A stretch of DNA of 64,000 nucleotides from Amoebidium appalachense (taxonomy: Eukaryota > Ichthyosporea): contig CAVNZM010000013.1 in NCBI GenBank assembly GCA_963693365.1, positions 1 through 64,000 of the forward strand. Direction: 5' to 3'. The position numbers and the translations under genes are program-made. The notes under the pieces are model-generated. The model ran no database searches. It had not been told where the DNA came from and saw only the letters and a list, made by a program, of their open reading frames with translations. Of this stretch, positions 44,367-55,962 are shown one piece after another (the stretch's first letter is position 1; the number at the start of each line of letters is the position of its first letter).

Positions 44367-45494
44367 ATGGAATCCATGGACCCCGATGTGCTCAACCAGA
44401 TCCTGTCGGGAAGACCAAAAAAAATCAAGCTAGCCATTTCGCCTGATCCAGAATCGTTTGGTCCCGCGCACGCCACAATGGTCACGTCCCTCGGTGTGCT
44501 GCTCGCCGTGCTGCACGCATGGCTCACACAGCCGAGCGGAGCGCCTCTGATCAATGTAACGTCGTCGGGCGACGGCACGGTGATGGTCCCGGGCATCGAC
44601 TGGCGCGTGCTCGCGCTGCCGATGTTTGCGAATGCGTTCCGCCCCCGCCACCTACCAAACCCAACCGCAAGCATGGAGGAGTACGCAGAGAACTGGCTGA
44701 GGCTGGAACCAGACACGACCCCCGAGGCTTTCGATGCCGCGCTCGCGGCAGCCATCGAGCGTTTGGCGGCTCCCGTGCACAAAAAGGCCTTGCAGCGCCG
44801 CCGCGTCAAGGCTGAGCACCCCGTTCCGCCGACCACGATGGCCGCGCTGAGCGTGCGCGTGGACCCGGGGTTCGACAAGGTGGCCGCGCAGTTCTCCGAC
44901 CTCGTGCGCCAGAGCAAGCCGGCCGACTCCATCGAGATCACCAAGCGCGACCGCGAGATCAAGCTGCTACAGCAGTGCCTGATGGAGCTGGAGCTCGAGT
45001 ACTTCCGCCTGCAGGCCGAGAACGAGCAGCTCAAGGCGCAGGAGGCCGCGCTCGAGAAGAACTTCCTGCTGCCCTGGTTCAAGGCCCAGGAGGACGTGTC
45101 GCAGCGCATGGCCATGTTCGAGGCCGCCGAGCGCGACGAGTACACGCGCATGCGCAACTTCCAGCAGCAGGTGTCCGTGCAGGCGTTCAACAGCAGCCTG
45201 CAGGCGCAGAACAACGCGCTGCTGGCGGCATCCGGCGCGGCCATGAACGCGCGGCCCACGGCGGACTTCGCGGCCATACTTGCGCGCAAGCGGGAATCCG
45301 AGCTGGACGACTTCGGGGACGGCCTCAAGCGCATGCGGGCCGACGACACGGGCTTGGGCATGGGCATGGGCATGGGCCAGCAGCAGGCGCCCGGACCGAT
45401 GCAGATACCCGGGGTCAACCCCGACACGTACCGCGACAACATGACCATGCGCGAGGGCGTGGCGTTCCCGTATCCGCGCACGGACGCGGCGTGA
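44367..45494 (+). CDS. Large coiled-coil protein, 375 residues
   Basis: Starts MESMDPDVLNQILSGRPKKI. The N-terminal 110 residues are globular with a hydrophobic stretch (VLLAVLHAWL). Residues about 190-260 form a coiled coil (ITKRDREIKLLQQCLMELEL), then Q/A-rich helices and a G-M-G-M-G-M repeat. The last 30 codons are duplicated at the end of the downstream methyltransferase gene. Probably a virion or scaffold protein. Confidence 0.6.
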   Translation: MESMDPDVLNQILSGRPKKIKLAISPDPESFGPAHATMVTSLGVLLAVLHAWLTQPSGAPLINVTSSGDGTVMVPGIDWRVLALPMFANAFRPRHLPNPTASMEEYAENWLRLEPDTTPEAFDAALAAAIERLAAPVHKKALQRRRVKAEHPVPPTTMAALSVRVDPGFDKVAAQFSDLVRQSKPADSIEITKRDREIKLLQQCLMELELEYFRLQAENEQLKAQEAALEKNFLLPWFKAQEDVSQRMAMFEAAERDEYTRMRNFQQQVSVQAFNSSLQAQNNALLAASGAAMNARPTADFAAILARKRESELDDFGDGLKRMRADDTGLGMGMGMGQQQAPGPMQIPGVNPDTYRDNMTMREGVAFPYPRTDAA

Positions 45495-45509
45495 GCAGGC
45501 TGGATGTTC

Positions 45510-45515
45510 AATAAA
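45510..45515 (+). terminator. AATAAA polyadenylation signal
   Basis: AATAAA 15 bases after the stop at 45494, within the block duplicated before the second methyltransferase. Confidence 0.5.
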
Positions 45516-45582
45516 GTTCGATTCGGCTGTTTGTTTTGAGAAGCCCCGATCCATTCACAAAAAATCCGAGGCATCCACAAGC

Positions 45583-46605
45583 ATGGTGGTGTACGTGATC
45601 GACCTGTTCTGTGGCGCGGGAGGGTTCAGTGAGGGCGCGCGACAGGCGGGTGCGGTGGTGGCGGTGGCGGTCGACAGCTGGGACGTGGCGCTGGAGGTGC
45701 ACCGCGCCCGCCACCCCGGGGCCGTGCACATGCTGCGCACCATAGGCGACGTGCCCGCAGAGGACTTTGCACGCGAGCTGATGGCGGCCGTGCCGGCCAT
45801 GGGCGAGGGGGACTGGCTGCACGTGCACGCGAGCCCACCTTGCCAGGAGCTGTCGGAGATGCGCCTGGGGCTGGGGCGTGTGGGTGACACGTTGCAGTTG
45901 GTAAGATACACATTGGACCTGCTCGATTGCGTGCCGTACGACAGCTTCTCAATCGAGGAGGTCAACAAACGCGGGTTGAGAGAGCTGTTCGCTGAGGAAG
46001 GCGTGCCGTACATTGTGCTGAACATGTGGGAGTATGGGGTATGCCAGACACGTAGGCGTTTATTTGCATATGACGGTTGGAACCCTTACGCTATGCCCAG
46101 GTCCTCGCCCCCGACGCTACTAAGCCAACTAGACCCAACCCCGCACGCTACGTGGATTACACCCGCGAGCATTTACCCAATACGAATGCAAACATGGAGG
46201 GAGACAAGGGAGTGGGACCAATGGAAAATACAAGGACCATCGACATGGAAGTTACTATCCCCAAAGAAATCCCGGGTGTTTCCGACATGGAAATCGCTAC
46301 CTAGCAATGCATATTTCTACACGGTCGTGCGAAGTCCGTTCTACCTATGGAACGAACGTTTCGAATATATAAGACGGATCCAAACATCTGAATTGGAAAA
46401 GCTCCAGACATTCCCATGTGGCTACATCACGGCTCTAAACGTGCCTTCGAAAGAGAGCAGAGAAACGTTAATCGCCAACGCAGTCCCGCCGGCGATGGCC
46501 TGCGCAATTCTGAATACAATTTCGGCGGCGCCGGTGTCTCAAGCCCGGGGCCATGCAGATGCCCCGGGTCAACCCCGACACGTACCGCGACATGACCACG
46601 CGTGA
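45583..46605 (+). CDS. C5 cytosine DNA methyltransferase, copy 1
   Basis: The 340-residue enzyme transfers methyl groups to cytosine C5. Motif I is DLFCGAGGFS (6-15), motif IV is ASPPCQELS with the catalytic cysteine (about residue 87), motif VI is SIEEV, motif VIII is QTRRRL and motif X is IANAVPP. The 5' part is GC-rich and almost identical to that of copy 2. The 3' part, which includes the target recognition region, is AT-richer and unrelated to copy 2 outside the motifs. The last about 27 codons read, in another frame, through a duplicated piece of the 44367 gene, so the natural C-terminus has been replaced. No restriction enzyme is seen nearby. Confidence 0.9.
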   Translation: MVVYVIDLFCGAGGFSEGARQAGAVVAVAVDSWDVALEVHRARHPGAVHMLRTIGDVPAEDFARELMAAVPAMGEGDWLHVHASPPCQELSEMRLGLGRVGDTLQLVRYTLDLLDCVPYDSFSIEEVNKRGLRELFAEEGVPYIVLNMWEYGVCQTRRRLFAYDGWNPYAMPRSSPPTLLSQLDPTPHATWITPASIYPIRMQTWRETREWDQWKIQGPSTWKLLSPKKSRVFPTWKSLPSNAYFYTVVRSPFYLWNERFEYIRRIQTSELEKLQTFPCGYITALNVPSKESRETLIANAVPPAMACAILNTISAAPVSQARGHADAPGQPRHVPRHDHA

Positions 46606-46736
46606 GGGTGTCGGGTTCCCGTACCCGGGCACGGACGCGTTGTGAGCAGGCTTGGATGTAATTAAGTCTGTATTTGGCTGTTTTTTGTTTTGAGAAGCCC
46701 CGATCCATCCACAAAAAATCCGAGGCATCCACAAGC

Positions 46737-47639
46737 ATGGTGGTGTACGTGATCGACCTGTTCTGTGGCGCGGGAGGGTTCAGTGAGGGCGCGCGGCAGG
46801 CGGGTGCGGTGGTGGCGGTGGCGGTCGACAGCTGGGACGTGGCGCTGGAGGTGCACCGCGCCCGCCACCCCGGGGCCGTGCACATGCTGCGCACCATCGG
46901 CGGCGTGCCCGCAGAGGACTTTGCGCGCGAGCTGATGGCGGCCGTGCCGGCCATGGGCGAGGGGGACTGGCTGCACGTGCACGCGAGCCCGCCGTGCCAG
47001 GAGCTGTCGAGCGCGCGCAATCACGCGGGGGACCAGGACAACACATTGGAGCTGATTTTGTACATGCTCGATCTCTTTGATTCCTTGCCATATGACAGTT
47101 TCTCCGTGGAGGAGGTCAACCACCCACGCCTAAGAAGTCTTCTAGGTCGAGAAGGAGTGCCATATGTCATCGTCAACATGGCCGACCACGGAGTGTGCCA
47201 GACCCGCAGACGACTCATTGCATACGATGGGTGGGATCCGTCGACATTGCCCTTCGTTCAAACCCCATCTCCCAAAGATGTAATAACGTCCAGAGACACG
47301 GCATGGATAACAAACAGTTCATTGTCGCAGGGGCGTTTGGAGGCGTGGTTAGAGGGGGGCTTGAAATACCGCCATGGTGTGGGGGCTCCACGTCCAATTG
47401 ACGGTCTTCTGTTCACGATGACATCAAAAGGGTTTTATTTATGGGATGCCGAGTTTCGATATATACGCAACATGACTATTACAGAAAAAGAGAGCGTCCA
47501 GACGTTCCCAACTGGCTACATAACAGAGCTCCCGCTAAACATCATTGCAATGCATACTCTAATAGCAAACGCCGTACCACCGAGGTTTGCATCGTTAATA
47601 TTAACCAACTTGCCCCCCACACTCGAACCAACATCGTGA
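46737..47639 (+). CDS. C5 cytosine DNA methyltransferase, copy 2
   Basis: The 300-residue enzyme has the same first 90 residues as copy 1 (DLFCGAGGFS, ASPPCQELS). The remainder is different: SVEEVNHPRLRSLLG, CQTRRRLIAYDGWDP, ESVQTFPTGYITELP and IANAVPPRFASLI. All motifs expected of an active C5 enzyme are visible. The divergent second half suggests a different DNA target from copy 1. It ends three bases before the stop of the convergent broken gene at 47642. Confidence 0.9.
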   Translation: MVVYVIDLFCGAGGFSEGARQAGAVVAVAVDSWDVALEVHRARHPGAVHMLRTIGGVPAEDFARELMAAVPAMGEGDWLHVHASPPCQELSSARNHAGDQDNTLELILYMLDLFDSLPYDSFSVEEVNHPRLRSLLGREGVPYVIVNMADHGVCQTRRRLIAYDGWDPSTLPFVQTPSPKDVITSRDTAWITNSSLSQGRLEAWLEGGLKYRHGVGAPRPIDGLLFTMTSKGFYLWDAEFRYIRNMTITEKESVQTFPTGYITELPLNIIAMHTLIANAVPPRFASLILTNLPPTLEPTS

Positions 47640-47641
47640 CA

Positions 47642-48986
47642 TCATGCAAGTGGGCTCAATGGGTTGAATCGCCAGACTTTCCCTTCCTTAACGAGCACCG
47701 GACCACCGGGAACGTAAGACCGCCATGTATTTCCCTTGCTACCCGTGACGAACTTGGTCAAATGGCATTGCCACTGCTTTGTCATTACACCCTCGCGTGC
47801 CACGCGCCGCACGTCGCCCTTGCCGTGGATGAACGCCGCGGCCAGCATATGCAGCGTCATGTCGTTCTCCCCCACCGACGGCACAAAGTCAATCCATGGC
47901 TGGTATGCCTGCATCCACTTCTTACCGCGCGCCGATTGTTTGCGCCATACAAACGTCGACATGTTCACGTCGTTGGGCAGCAGCTGTGACATGGCGCGCA
48001 GGTCGGCCGCGAGATGCTCATGGAACACGCGGCACTTCTCGGCGTTCGCGGCTGCATCTGCGGGGTTGGGCGCCTCACGCGCGGCCGCGGCTGCTGCCCC
48101 GCGGCGTGCACGCTTGGCCCGCCCCGGTTGCGGCCCGACCTCTGCCGCGGCCGGGGCTGGAACTTCGTGGTGCAGCACCCCGGCGCGCGCGCGTGGCCCT
48201 TCTTGGCCGCGACCCGACCTCTGCCGCGGCTGGGGCCGGAACCTCGTCGTCCACCGCAGCACGCCCGCCCTTGCGCCTACGGGCCTGCTGCCCCGCGGAC
48301 CCCACGCCCTTGCGGTAGCAGTCGACGATGGCGTCGCGCAGCACCGCGGGTACCATGAAGACGCCGTCCACAAGCGGCACGCCGAGTGTGGCCAAGAGCG
48401 CCTCCTGGGCCTCGAGTGTGGCCGCGACCTCCATCTTGTATTCGCCGTCGTTGCACACGCGCAGGCGCCGAGCAAGGTCGTCCGGTGTGGCGGTCCATGG
48501 ACCCGCGGCCTCGTCGTTCGCACCCGCGTCCACATACTGTGCGAGGGTCCCTGTGGCATCCGCGGCCTCATCCAGACACACCAGCCCAAAGCCCACGACC
48601 AGGTGGCGGAGCGCATGCAGCTTGTCCTTGATCGTCACCACGCTGGCCGTGGGCGCGCCGCTCTTGCCCGTCGGCCGCGCGAAATAGTTCTCGGCGCGGT
48701 AGTGCCACGCTTCGCTTGGCTCAATCGCCAGGCGCACGACCACCGTGGCGAGCAGTTTAGCCAGCGTCTTTGTGGGCGGCGGAGGCGGGGGGAGGGCGCG
48801 TGCGTCGCTGAGGTCCATGGACCGCACGTCGTCCTTCGTGACAAGCGGTCTGTCGGGGCGGATCCTCTTGACCATGTCGTAGCCAGGAAGGTCGTCACCG
48901 TACTCCTGGCGCAGGGCACCATAGGCTCTCTTGAACGTTCTCTTCTGGAGTTCTGGTCGCGACACGCAGATATCCCCCCGGTGCAT
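47642..48986 (-). CDS. Unknown gene with frame change in a repeat
   Basis: The first part, starting MHRGDICVSRPELQKR at 48986 (the frame is open to 49100), reads well down to about 48230. The last part reads in another frame from about 48150 to 47642, ending VKEGKVWRFNPLSPLA. Between them is an imperfect tandem repeat of about 75 bases. Each copy encodes EVPAPAAAEVG, once in each frame, so a repeat-length change caused or hides the shift. The C-terminal part contains FVWRKQSARGKKWMQAYQPW. No family is recognised. The upstream end touches the retroelement at 49.06 kb and may be truncated by it. Confidence 0.5.
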
Positions 48987-49060
48987 CCTGTCATTGCCGT
49001 CGACCGCCTCGAGCTGCCGACACACCGTACCCTTCCGTTCGGCTGAGACAGTCTCACGTT

Positions 49061-51345
49061 TTGCAGTCCCTACGACAGTTGTTGCCTCTACAGGAAGCAT
49101 TATCGGTCTGGAAATCCGCCGGTCGGTTTGGGCCTTCCGTGCAAGTCTATGCCCCGTCTCCTTCCATCTCCGTTGCTGAATCCGTCGATGACTATTATGC
49201 TTCCCTATTTTCGCTCCCTAACGTGTCCACGGTTCCATCACCGCCCGCTGGCCTCTCCCAGCCGCCAAGTTGGGAGCCGGACCGATCGTTCCCGGGCACT
49301 TTTCATAGTTATTTCAACTCTTCGGCTGTTTTTGGTGCTATAGCGCAGGCGTTAAAACCCCGCAAGGCGTGCCGGCCGGATGCTCTTCCTCCCGTGCTTT
49401 TCAAGGTTCTTTCTCCCGTGCTTCCGCCTCGTAATTGTGCAGAGTCCCCCCCGCCCCCGCCTTTTGCTGTCCTTCTTAGTGAGTTTTTTTCGGCTTTTTT
49501 CGAACTCGGGTTTATTCCAAATTCGTGGCTTGACATGTTACAATCGTTACGCCCGTTCGTAAGAAGGTATCGCAGGGGGTCATTAACGACTTTCGTCCCG
49601 TCACACTTACCAACGTTTTTCGTCGGCTTTTCGAGGGTTGCATGCTTCCGAATCGCGCGTTTAACACCGACGATTCTTTAAACGCCGTGTTCCGTCTTTC
49701 TTCCCTTCAAGGGGGCTTTCGTCATGCCTATTCGTGTTATACTCACAGTCTGTTACTCCATGAATCCATTACTTCTGGCTCTCCACACGATTACGACACC
49801 GTACCCACTGGTTTGTTATGGCATAAGCTAGCTATGCGGGGCTTACCAGCCCCCTTTGGCCGTCTTCTGCAAGCGTTGTTCGACACCACTCGCGGACGCG
49901 CGGCGGTCAATGGAACATTAACACCCGGTTTTTCCCGTTCCCGGGGTCTTCTGCAGGGGTCCCTCCTGAGTCCGTTGTTGTTTGACGTTTTTATTGACGA
50001 TTTAGCCTGCGCCCTCGAACCCTTTGGCCAACTGCATACCCGTCGTGTACCGGGTCTCCTTTTTGCGGACGATATTGTTCTTTGTTCCTTAACCGAAGAT
50101 GTCATGCACCAGATGCTTCGTCAGGTAGATCAATGGTGCACCGAGAATTTCATGACAGTCGGAATTGCAAAGTGTGATACTTTTTCGAAGAACACTTCGT
50201 TTCGATTGGCCGGCCTTCACTATTCCTGTTCAGAGCACCTATGACTATTTGGGTATTCCTTTTACTGCACGGGGAATAATTGATTTCCGCAAGCTCCTCA
50301 CAGCACGGATCGCTCGTGCGAAGGGTAAGCTTCACATCGTGTCAAATATGTTTCAACAGGAGTCTGTGATCCATCCTGCGAACCTTCTTCTCTACTATAA
50401 AACTTTTTTACGGCCGACTTTCGAATATGGACTTCCGCTATTGGCCTGCGCCCCACCTCGCGAGGCGGCAATAGCGCTGAACGAGTTCGACGATTTTCAA
50501 GGTACTGCGCTACGCACTTTGTTTCGTACTCGGTTTGTGCCTCCCTTAATCAGTATGTTTGGATTGTCGTCTGCTGTTTGTCGTATGGAGGAATTGTCTC
50601 TTCGTTTTTGTTTTCATTTAGTTAGGCTACCTGATGGTCACCCTCATTATGCTTTCTTTCCCCCCCTCCCTCCATCCCTCTTCCCCCCCGATTCACCAAC
50701 GCTACTTCTGAATGTCCTCAGCCTACCCTCTTTCCACCTGATTCTTCCTCTCGCTATCTCACTCCCTCTTTCTTTTCTCTTCCTGTTTTTTCTGCCTTTT
50801 CGCGTTATTACCATACGCAGTATAAGTTTCTTTCTCGTTCTGATAGAGAAATCAAAGGTAAAACTCAGTCGGCATGTGTTATGTTCCTTAGGCAACACCG
50901 TACTGATCATTATCGCTTTTTGGGAGCTTTGGCAGGATACATTTCTCCTGCTGTACGTATGGATACCACCCTAGTAGATAAGTCTGTATGGTGCTCTGAT
51001 GTTGATATTGCCTGGGAAGTTGTGCAGTGGCGCTGTAATTCTTGTTTTCATCGCCGCTGGTGCCACTTTTGTGCTGACCTTTTTAATCGCAAGCATGTTG
51101 ATAGGTGTGAATTTTTATGTCGCGTTTTACCTCTTTCCCTCCGGGTATCTGCTACACTAGCTGGCAATGTGACCACTTTAGACTTTTTGTTGAATTCTGT
51201 TGGTCGTCACATTGAGTATTTATATGATTTTCACACAGTGTTCAGGTATCTCAGTATGCACTTGTTACTGGATAACTCGTGAAGTTTTTATTGTCTTCTC
51301 AGTATGCCGTGCATACTTGTCATATCTTTCCGTCGAATAAATCCA
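49061..51345 (+). mobile_element. Non-LTR retrotransposon, 5'-truncated and frame-damaged
   Basis: Successive open pieces encode a LINE-type reverse transcriptase: ALKPRKACRPDALPPVLFKV, then in another frame a VINDFRPVTLTNVFRRL block. Then come DYDTVPTGLLWHKL, GLLQGSLLSPLLFDVFIDDL and LLFADDIVLCS (the F/Y-A-D-D catalytic box), then TFEYGLPLLACAPP. The end has a cysteine/histidine-rich block (CNSCFHRRWCHFCADLFN...). Frame changes occur near 49540 and about 50200-50900. The 3' end is an A-rich tail after cgaataaatccagtcaaaag near 51345. It marks the start of host-type sequence. Confidence 0.8.
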
Positions 51346-52427
51346 GTCAAAAGAAAAAAATTACAGGGCCGTGGCGGCGGCTAGCCAATTGTAATTTTAG
51401 GGGTTAGATTGATGCCAGGAGGCGGCTCGGGGGTCCAGCGCTGGGGCTGTTTTGATACCAAGGGGGGAGGCAGGATACAGAAAAAGAAAATATCCGAACA
51501 GTCCTTTTTTTTTGCCTTCAAATTGTTGCCCTCCCGTGACACCGGCACACACGCACACAGCACCTTTGACTCCAGAATATTCTCGTCTCGCTTCGACGTT
51601 GAGCCAAAGCTCGGCATAGCGTGGCATTACTAGTTTGATCAATTTGGGGCTCATTGAGGCTGCCGGTAGGACAGGCCGCCGGTAGGACAGGGATGTACCC
51701 TAAGCCCCTAAGCCATCACGCAATCGCCAATGGTCCGGCCGCCCAGGAAAAATATGACAGGGAAATACCATGCGCGCAGTGACGCAGAATGTTTTCGGCG
51801 ATCGCTGATTGGTGAGCGCAATTTGTCAGCAGCATGGTCTTGCCCCTCCTACATGTATTCGGAAAGGTTCTGGATGGTTCTGGAATCCCACATGGTTAGA
51901 AAGGGATGCCATGCAGTGATTTTTCTGTATTGTGGTTTCTCCACAACTGCCCCCCTTGCGCGCGCGCGCGCGCGTAAGGGGAGCTCAGCGCCCCGCGCAC
52001 TCGTGGTCTTGCTTTTTGTAATTATTAGTTGCTTGTAACCGTAAAGCGGCGATCAGCCACGCCTGACTTTCCGCAAACCAGGGTGTGCTTTAAGTCTGCA
52101 GGACGTGAATCACGTGATCAATAAATTTTTCGGTGCGCGTTGGGGAATTGCATGTTCATAGGCGATCAGCCAGCTACGCCTGACTTTTAAGGACAAAGGG
52201 TTCAATTTGAAATTTCACTATGTATTTGATCAAATTTCATATGTAGGATTATCGGCCCCCACTGAGTATCGGGAGTTAGGGAGTATGGGGGATTACGATC
52301 TGCCGTTATGCACATGCATGGTTCATCCCCGCACTCAATTTGATTGGTGTGGACATAACGGACCAATAGTCTTATATACCATATATGGTATGTAAGGAAA
52401 TTTATTTTTGGACATTTATTCGTTAAC
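51346..52427. other. Host intergenic DNA
   Basis: About 1.1 kb of moderate-GC sequence without a supported gene. It has a (CG)n tract at about 51960-51974 and repeated gatcagcca(c/g)gcctgac elements near 52051 and 52163. Confidence 0.45.
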
Positions 52428-53337
52428 CTTAGGGCCTGTTTGGCAACGCGGGTTAGTGTAATCTGGATTTCGGGGGATATCTGGATATCAAAATCGAGAT
52501 CCAGATTATGCTGCAGAATCCGGATCTCAGCCGAAACCTGGGTTAAGCCGGGTAGATAACCCATGGATGCCAAACAGCCCACGTACGATTTCGGGTTAGA
52601 TTTGCTCTGCAGCTGTCACGCTGTTCATCACCGGTCGGTGACTTGCAATTGCAGACCCGCTACACATATACACCATAGTGATAGGCAGTAATAAACCACG
52701 AAAGTGCTGAGTTGTATACGGTTTTATTTGAGACACTCACCATGTATGCAGCCCGGAACATAGCCGTTTTGGCTGCGATTGCAGCCTTGACCTATAGCCC
52801 AGAGCTCAAAGAGCCCTGTCGTACTTCCCCGCTCAGTGGTAGAGAGTATGTGCAAGAACTGCTTGGCACAGCTCACGAGACAAGGGTGAACGATGTCCTA
52901 CGCGTGAGTCCATATGTTGCAAGGGAGTTAATTGAGAAGTTGGCTCCAAGGCACAGCTGTCGCAGCCCACTCAGTATCCACATGCTGCCAGCAACGGAAG
53001 TTTGGTTTGGCGCCCTTTCAACAATCCTTTTTTGGCCACTTCAAACTATCGACGATTGGTGCAAAAGGACACCATATATAGTTCCATAAAATGAACATTC
53101 ATTGGGTCGGACATTCAGGACCTGAAAGGATTTCGCGCTAATCCACCTCCCGAGGTGGATTAGTGGAATCCAGATTACGGCCATGTCCGAGGGGTTTGAA
53201 ACCCAGATTTACGTGACCGGATCTGGCCGTCTGTTTGGCAGCGGCTGGATTTTGAGATTTGGATTTAGCGCTAAACCCAAAATCGCCCGTAATCCGGATT
53301 TAGGACCCTAAACCCGGGTTGCCAAACAGGCCCTAAG
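52428..53337 (+). mobile_element. PIF/Harbinger-type transposon remnant with intact ends
   Basis: The 20-base terminal inverted repeat CTTAGGGCCTGTTTGGCAAC at 52428-52447 has its exact reverse complement at 53318-53337. The GGGCCTGTTTGG core with adjacent TTA/TAA is typical of PIF/Harbinger elements. Inside is a fragment of a Harbinger-like transposase. At 910 bases it cannot be autonomous. Internal near-palindromic ggatct/ccggat stretches flank the coding remnant. Confidence 0.78.
52742..53089 (+). pseudogene. N-terminal fragment of Harbinger-like transposase
   Basis: About 115 residues starting MYAARNIAVLAAIAAL. The block SGREYVQELLGTAHETRVND, then LRVSPYVARELIEKLAPR, resembles the region before the DDE domain of fungal and plant Harbinger transposases. 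The catalytic domain itself is missing. Confidence 0.55.
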
Positions 53338-54498
53338 TCTGGTAACCATTCAAAATCAGAAAAACCACTGCAATCACCAATGGAATTACCGCGGCGTCAT
53401 CCTTTGCGGCTCCCGCCAAATCTGACCACCCGCGAACCAAAGGTCCGGCACGTGATCGGCGACGTATCCAGGCTGAGCCACAACACGATCACCGACATCT
53501 GTCTGGGCTCAATCACTTTTCACACACTCACAAATCCCGGCTGGGGCTGTAGGATGAAGAACTGCGAAGCTTCGCTTCTCCGTTGACACTCTTTTTATGG
53601 AGGCTATGTATTAGTTGAGAGCTTCTTTGTGCTTCAAGTTCTGATTCCATTTTCATACGTTTATTGGCGACAGGTCTACGTGTCAGCTCCAGCACCTGCA
53701 CTCTCAGTGCGAAAGCTGTTAGATTTGTTGACTACTGAAAGCCAGCACATCTCTCTTCTGGCCGTGCTCGCAGGTGAGTTCAAGTGTCTTTTTGATGGAA
53801 ATTGATCCTGATTTTGTATAATCCTCCGCACTGGCCCCAAGCGGGGAGAATTCTTGAAATGCACTTGTGCACAACAATACGTTTTGCATTTTCTGGTTCT
53901 TGTGCACGTACTTTAACCAGGCGCAAAGATGATGGAACCCTTTTTCACTTTGCATTGTTTCGTTTTTCTTTCTCAGCTCAGTGGCAACGATGGTGAATGT
54001 TAACTTGCCATTCTTTCTTGTTCATTCTCAACTCAGTGGCGATGACAGTGTTAAGTGTTGCACTTTTACTTGCTTTGTAGCTGTAAGCCAGTTCTCGTTT
54101 GTGTGTGGTCGTCGTTGCCTGTGTGCTGACGACGTGCAAGTCTACTGACACCTAGTCTGTGTGTGTGCGTGGCTAAGGGTGGGGCACGGGAGTACAGTGC
54201 ACGGGAGTACGGTTGTGTTGTTTATGCATGCGTGTTGTGTGTGTGTGTAGCGTGTGTGTTGGTTCTTGTGGTGTCTTCATACGAAATGCAGAAGTGGAGG
54301 TTGCCCCTTTGATGGGCCTGTGTTTGGCTTTTACTGTGAAGCAGTAGACGTGTCCAACCTAGTCATTCACGTGGTTGTCACAGCTCTTTCTTGAGTGGCC
54401 TACCAAATAAGCCCTTATCCCACAACATTGCTTCACACAGGTTAGCATTCCTGTTAAGTAACAAGGATGTTGTTCCTGTTGCAGGGTTGCTCGTAAAC
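53338..54498. other. Host non-coding DNA, possible intron/UTR of the 54499 gene
   Basis: No supported ORF. The last bases before 54499 (ttcctgttgcag, ending at 54484) look like a splice acceptor, so upstream exons of the Q-rich gene may lie here. TG-rich stretches occur near 54220-54260. Confidence 0.4.
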
Positions 54499-55173
54499 AT
54501 GGCTGCTGCAAATCAAGCATTCCGCCCCGCCAACCTACCCAACAACATTCAAAGCCCACAGCCATCCCAACACCCCCCAAGCTATCACGACTTGGCTGAC
54601 TCAAGACGATTTCTGAAAACCGTGGACACTCTCAGTGTCCATCAACCGACCCTCGTGTCGGAAAGTGACGCAGCACATGTGGAGGTGGACCATCATGCCC
54701 TGGTGCGGGAGAACCTGCTTGCAGCCGATGGCGTAATGCTTGGACCTCATGCTGATCTGCTTGCACCTATCCTCCAGCAACAGCGACAGTGGCAGCAGCA
54801 GCAGCAGGATCAATGGCAGCAACGGCAGCAGCAGGAGGATGGTCGGTGGCAGCAGTGGCTGCAGTGGCAGCACCATCATTTTCAGTGGCAGCAGGATTTT
54901 CAGCGGGAATTTGCAAGAAGGTTCGATAACGTGGATGCAAGGACCAGAAATGCTCTTGCAACTCGCGACGAAGACAATATCCACCCACTGTACAACGATC
55001 AAGGGGAGCAGTTGCCGAACAACTTCCCAAGAACGCGTTGTGAGCTTACTGCTCTCAGTGGTGGTAGCTGTAACGAGCTGCTGGGGTACTATGGTCTGCC
55101 TGGTGGGGGTTCGGTGCAGGAAAAAAAGGGAAGACTGCAGAGGTTCTTTAACGTACCGCCCCCCGCTGTGTAA
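54499..55173 (+). CDS. Host glutamine-rich protein (last exon?)
   Basis: The ATG at 54499 gives 224 residues, MAAANQAFRPANLPNN onward; the frame is open further upstream to 54391. A Q/W-rich coiled stretch (about residues 93-140) is followed by a compact end: LYNDQGEQLPNNFPRTRCEL, LSGGSCNELLGYYGLPG and a charged finish. I know similar ends from fungal and protist proteins of unknown function. A splice acceptor is likely just upstream. This is host, not viral, by base composition. Confidence 0.5.
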   Translation: MAAANQAFRPANLPNNIQSPQPSQHPPSYHDLADSRRFLKTVDTLSVHQPTLVSESDAAHVEVDHHALVRENLLAADGVMLGPHADLLAPILQQQRQWQQQQQDQWQQRQQQEDGRWQQWLQWQHHHFQWQQDFQREFARRFDNVDARTRNALATRDEDNIHPLYNDQGEQLPNNFPRTRCELTALSGGSCNELLGYYGLPGGGSVQEKKGRLQRFFNVPPPAV

Positions 55174-55584
55174 AGCTGAAATACGAATATAGGTGAATTA
55201 CGTCTTCCTTGTGATAGACATTGAGCAATGATAGCTGGCTCACTCTTATCTACTTTGCCCCTGGCCTGTATATTTATATGTCTCTTGTCGGGCTGGTCCC
55301 TTCCAAAGAATTGCTTTTTTGAAGAACATCATGGTAGAAATAAAGGGTACTATGTAAACATTGTCAAGGCAGAATTTCTTCTCCGGGCCCGGAGTCCACC
55401 GTGACATACATGGCTTTGTATTTGTGCGATTGTTGCATACAGAATACGCTGCAAGAACGCCGTAACAAGCAAGACTCATGATGCCGCTGTGTGTGTGGAT
55501 GGACGTGCACACGCAAACACCGTGGGTTATGGGCTTCTGTCTGCAAGGATACCAGGGCAAGCAGCACTCATGCATGCAGCACCA

Positions 55585-55962
<378 letters not shown>

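Larger units (their letters stand above)
45390..47009. repeat. Tandem duplication spanning gene tail, promoter and MTase 5' half
   Basis: About 45390-45856 (end of the coiled-coil gene, spacer and start of methyltransferase 1) matches about 46545-47009 (end of methyltransferase 1 frame, spacer and start of methyltransferase 2). The match is best from 45533 to 45856 against 46687 to 47009, with only a handful of differences. It ends abruptly after motif IV. Confidence 0.85.
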
